This document shows positions 49,801 through 55,800 of a stretch of 64,000 nucleotides of DNA, one piece after another. The notes under the pieces are model-generated. The model saw only the letters and a program-made list of their open reading frames with translations, did no database searches and was not told the origin of the DNA. Made by a program: the position numbers and the translations under genes. The first letter of the stretch is position 1. Every line of letters starts with the position of its first letter. The stretch spans positions 39,015,430 to 39,079,429 of the forward strand of contig CM056588.1 of assembly GCA_029721435.1 (NCBI GenBank). The letters are read 5' to 3'. The DNA is from Gymnothorax reevesii (lineage: Eukaryota > Chordata > Actinopteri > Anguilliformes > Muraenidae).

Positions 49801-52800
49801 CAGTGGTGGCCCAGATCACATCCCCGCACCACACCTGCACACAGCATCTGGCCAGCTTCCTGGAGAACATGCAGGACATCGTCACGGCCCTGATCAGTGA
49901 GTGAGCTGCTGCGAGCTGCAGCCCTTACGGAGCATGTGCATTAGAGTGCTTGCTGGAGCGCATTAACCCATACTCACCCTCAAGCATTCATGTAGAGCTG
50001 CTGCACTCAATGCAATACACTCTCGGCACAGTTCGTGTCATATGTGTGTTAATCTGTGATGTGTGTACACGTGTGTATATGCGTGTGTGCGTGCGTGTGT
50101 GTGTGTGTGTGTGTGCGTGCGCGCGTGTGTGTGTGTGTGTGTGTTTCAGAGCTCTGTGAAGAGGCCTCCACAGGGGAGGTGTTTCTCCTTGCCTCCGCGG
50201 CCCTGGCGAACATCACCTTCTTTGACACCATGGCGTGTGAGATCCTGCTGCAGCTCAACGCCGTGCACATCCTGCTACAGGCCTGCCACGACCGCCAAAG
50301 AGTTGACACACCCTACTCAAAAGACCAGGTATCTCACTAAAACTCAAATCATATTAACCATCACTCTACCCCCTAGCAACCCCAACCAAAGCATGGCAAA
50401 ATGAATTGAAGCATCTGCATTTGTTAAGTTTGTCCATACATTTTTTTTCTTTTTTTTTTCTTTATTTTGTCACCTGTCTGTACATAATAATAGAAATGAA
50501 CCTAAATTGCCAATAAAAGATTATTTAAAAATGTTTTCATCACTAATTAATTGAACAAGCTCTGAGGACATGCCAATCCTTTAAACAAAGTATGAAATTT
50601 TTCCTCATAACTTTTATATTATAAATTCTGTATGTAAAGCCCTGGATGTTATAATATTTCAATATCTTAGGGACCTCATTGTGAATTTCCTAATCTTAAA
50701 CCCGAAATCTAACCTCAAAACCATGGCCCCTAATAGTTATAATTTTGTTTAAGCTCAGATGAAAAGTGCAACATCATTGGGCTGCTGAAGATATCTGGTT
50801 ATAATTTTAGTTCTTTGTCTGTTTTCAGTCATGTGTTTGTGTAATATTTGTTGTCTCCAGGTTGTTACGATCCTTGCAAATCTGTCTGTTCTGGACCAAG
50901 CTGTACCAGATGTGCTGCAAGAGAAGGGTAAGTGATAGTTGTCATCCGCGCAGCACAGCATTTCTGTTCTTCACCTCAAGGTGGTGCCAAATATCCATGA
51001 TAAGCTATTTTCAGAGTTTTTTTATTTTTTTTACTTGGTTTTATTTTCATGTCCATTTACCACACGGATTTACTTGTGAAACGTAAATTTTATCTGCAAA
51101 ACTTATTTGACAATGATTCAGATTAGTAAATGAATAAATAGATAAACAATGTATACTGTGTGTATATCTCATAATTTATTATCAAAATCCATGTGGGATC
51201 AATTTTTTTAGATCATATTACTCTTGAATTAACCTGATCAGAGAATAAGCGACTAGAAGGTAAAAAAAACCTTTTCAGTTTATGATTTGGGGAGACTAAA
51301 GTCCAATGAGCCATGGGCACCTATGAGCCGTATCACGAGAAAATCTGCAAAATACATAATGCTGCCGAAATTGTCAAAAAATATACAGAAATGTGAAATT
51401 ATTAGTTCATATGTAAATTGGTAACCAGGTAATAAAACTAATCAAGTAATAATGTGTTTGAAGATCTTTACAATTAAATATGTAATCACAAAGTAGTGAA
51501 ACTAAGAAATGTGCATTCTCAAGGAAATTAAGCAGGCTATTGCACAAAAAGTTAAAAAAGCAAAAATGTAATAATTCTTCATTTATAGTAGTTTGTTTAT
51601 GTGGAAACATAGTATTTGTGAAGTATGATGAAATGAAAACTGCAGAAATACATTATTCCTGAAAATGTATTTTTGAAAATGCAGTGTTTGAGTTAATTCA
51701 AAATAAGAAGACTGAAGTGGAAAAATATTTTTAAAAATCTATGAGTCCATCTATGCGGTCCAAATTTGGATCTTCATTTAGGGACCACGAAGAGGTAAAC
51801 TAATACCACGGTGTTTGAAAATAATGATTAAAATGCATTATCTTGATGTTTTGTGCTGGCATATCCACAAAATACATAAGACATTTGCCATTAACTCCAA
51901 TTTAAATATGGTCCAAAAAATATAATGCTAACCACTAATTTAAATGAGTTGAAAATAATCTTTACTCGTAAACGGTAAAGTAAGCCTTGGAATGTGTTTG
52001 GAAATATTTATTGTTAAAATTCATTTAAGTGGAAACATGGCAAAAAAAAATTACCAAACATATTTGTTCAAAATGCGAAAAATTAAAATTTTAATTTGTC
52101 AGATTTTCATTTCTAATTCCCTAGAAATTTTTTGATTACAACATTTTGAATTTGAAAATTGAACTGATTTTTCCATTCAAAGAATGTCAACACATGTATT
52201 TGAATTTCATACAAATTGTTTTATACAGTCTATGGATCAGATGGTAGTTCAGGCTAATTCAATTTCCCATTGACTAGTGGTACTAACTAGTCCTGTCAGT
52301 AACAATAGCCACTATATAATGCTGTTTGGCAGGCTCATTACTCATTATGAAAAAACATGTCTTAAAGTTTATTTGAATGCAGAAGATGATATTTTGATGT
52401 TCAAAATGGTTAAAATTGGTCTAAAACTAAAATCCAATGTCAAGCCAGTCGGCAGACTTCTTGTCAAAAGCATATTTTTCCTAAAACAGACTAATTCTTT
52501 AGACTACATTTGTATGTCTGTTTATATTTTTCCAGCGTTACATAACCTTTTACTTACAGGTGTTTCATCAATATGAAGAAATTTAATTTGAGACAATTTG
52601 GCGTACTTCTTGTCAAAAAGTTGTACAAGTTTTTTATGGGATTTAAATTGTTGCAACCAAAAGAAGACGGTCCACAACTGCATAACATGATCCACGAATA
52701 TTTTACCCAATGGACAAAAAGTTCCACAGACTTTGCAGTTATTTTTAAACTGTTGTTACACTTTGAATTCATATAGTCCAATTTCAGTAGTTTTTTGTCT

Positions 52801-55800
52801 GATGGCAGCACTGCACTGGGCTTCAGCAGCTAAAAAAGTTTAACTAATTTGATCCAAATGAGTATGCAGAAATGAGGTCCACTCATTGTTTTAGAACAGT
52901 GCCCTCCGTAATTATTGGCTCCCCTGGTTAAGATCTAAATTTTAAGGGGGAAAAAACTTCCCTGACTAAGAAATCAGTTTAGTTTAGTTTAGTTCTGTCA
53001 GCTCAAATGAAGGGATTGTCACCACCTGCCTGCGTTGCTCAGAACTGCACTTTTTTTTAACAGATCTGCTGCAGTATGAATTGGACAAAAATCCGCTAGC
53101 AAATAAAAGCAAACCCATAAATTTTGCATGGCTCACAAAATGACAAGAAGCAATCTGCAAATGTGATAAACCCATATCACATGTGCAAATGGATCCACTA
53201 ATGCATATATATCACTTAAAGTGTATTTTTCTGGATATAATGCCTAAGAGCCCATTTATTGTTTTAAAGGAGAACTCCGGTGTGAAATTGACTTGGGGTG
53301 TCTTGAAACATGATAACAAGTAGTAACTTTTGTCGAATCCCCCACCTCCGTACGCACCCAACATTTTGAAATACATGGCTTTTTAGACAACAGGATTACA
53401 ATGGTAGTGAATGTGGCATAGCATTGCCATGCAAAGAAATCGCTATTTTTACATCATTAAAAAGGCTCAAAGTAGCTCCAGATTTCATTGGTAGAATCCA
53501 GAGGGCCCTGACATTTAAAACGAGGCACTGAGAACTTTGAAAATGCACAGGTAGTTTATTAAAAAAGACTGTTTATGCAGACAGTACCTTGAGGTAGTTT
53601 CCAGTCACCTCCATCTTGAAAGTCACGATAAGTCGATTGACGACCACGAAGGAATAGGTTGGATAAGGGAACAGATTGCAATCTATTCGTTCGTGCTCGT
53701 CAATCGACTTATCGTGACTTTCAAGATGGAGGTGGGGTATTCGACAATAGTTGGGGTGTGCTGAAACATGATAACGAATACTAACTATTGTCGAATACCC
53801 CACCTCCATCTTGAAAGTCACGATAAGTCGATTGACGAGCACGAACGAATAGATTGCAATCTGCTAACTTATCCAACCTATTAGTTCGTGCTTGTCAATC
53901 GACTTATCGTGACTTTCAAGTTGGAGGTGGGGTATTCGACAATAGTTAGTACTCGTTATCATGTTTCAACACACCCCAAGTCAATTTCACACCAGACTTC
54001 TCCTTTTAAGTGAAGAAATTAACAGCAAAACTTTTTAAATTTCTTTCACCATTATCGAGAATTACTTTGTTGTGCCAAGGGCCTATTATGTAAAGAAATG
54101 AACAATAAAAATGGTGACTTTTTTAACCATTTTTGGAAATGTTTAACAATAATTATGCCAAAATGAGTCTCATTCTTTTCTCTTTTCTATTATGTGTTAA
54201 GACCCTTTTATCATTTTATTTGAAGAAATTGGCAATGAAAAACTTTGACTTTGTTGCATTTTTTTGGACAGAAAACATACGTCTTTTGGCCATTTTTGAC
54301 AAAGATCGACCTTTTACGTGCCAAAAGGACTCATATTTAATTTATTTTTTCTTTTTATGATGTATACAGGCCTTTTTATTATTGTAAGTGAAGAAATTTG
54401 AAAAATATTTGATATTTCTTTCCATTTTGGTCATTTTTAGCTCATCGGCCAATACTTCATGTAAAAAAAAAAAAATAAATGTAGTGGTACTCAAAGTTTA
54501 GGAAACACCAGTCTATAATCTTGTGTCCAAAATGGTGTAAATTTTTTTTCTTTCATTCATTTATCTGGCTTGCAGTGTGCATATATACTTCATTAAAATA
54601 TAAGGAACTGTGAAATATGCCGTGTGGCTAAGATTTATTCAAAAACCTAGTTAATGACAAGTGCCTAAAATTTGTACAGCTGTTTTTTTTTAATGTCCAA
54701 AAAGTCCCAAAAACTTATTTTCACCCTGAACCACCGCAAATTTGTACTTGGGAACCAGTGATTTTTTTCAAGTGCAAAGAATAGCAGAATAAGAATATAC
54801 AAATAGTTGTCTCCCAGTTTAGTTTTTTTTTTGTTTTTATTTTGAATTCAGTTTTACATTTGTGGGCAGTATGTTTTTTTCAGTTATTGAGTTTTTTGAA
54901 TTAGGACAATGCACATTAATCAACACATCAGCAATATGCGTCCATGTAAATATGCCGAAATTAGCACAATAGCTAAATTTCATCTGCAGTCCTAAGGCAG
55001 GCACTTACAAAAAAAAAAAAACATACAAGTTTTCCAAACGACAGATCACCTCGCTGAAAAGCCCACAACAAAGCACATGTATATTCATTAACTAGTAAAA
55101 TTCAGTATCACAGTATTTCCTCAGCTCATAATCAAAAAAATACACAAAGTTCATCTTTGTACATTAATTTGTAAAACCTTGGAAGCATATTTTTGTGTCG
55201 AACATAATGAATATAGATTAACAACGCTGACATAAATGCACACAGATGTTTAGAAGCATTCATGCAAAACATTTTTATTGTTATCCTAATAGGGAAAAAA
55301 AATCAGCAAAATCCACATTCCAGTTTCATATTTTTTTAGGCTAAAATCATTTTATTCCTGCACCACAGTGGAATGAATGTATAGCAAAATACTTGAAAAT
55401 GTTTTTTTTTCTTTCAGGAGTGAATCAGTAAAGAAAAACTGATCTCTGACAAAATGCGGAATATTTATCCCAAGCATAATGGAATTTTCTTTTATTTAGG
55501 CTGGACATTTTTGTCAACCCCTATGAAATAAATTCTCGTGGAAAGAATTCGAAAAGACTTGTAGTGGAAAACAGATCAACACAATGCATTCACTTTCCCG
55601 CCCCTGCTTCTGGGGTCTCATTGTAATGATAACATTACAGTAAATTCAAGCTGCCACAATGAGCCAGTGTTGATGGAAGGAGCCTGTTTTACTTGCCTTT
55701 TCCTCAGGAATTGAGCGGCTGTTGCTGCTCTTGGGTGAGAAGCCTTCCTCCTCTAGTCCATCAGAGGGCGCTGCATGTGAGAGGGTGCAGCAGAAGGCCG

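Noticed and set aside
49897..49905. Alternative exon 7 end using the next GTGAG (4 nt downstream)
   Set aside because: It breaks the phase with exon 8, while the 49896 end restores the conserved Lys-Leu-Cys junction.
50049..50309. Open frames on both strands across the TG repeat
   Set aside because: Cys/Val- or Thr/His-rich peptides come from the microsatellite; the real coding sequence is INSC exon 8.
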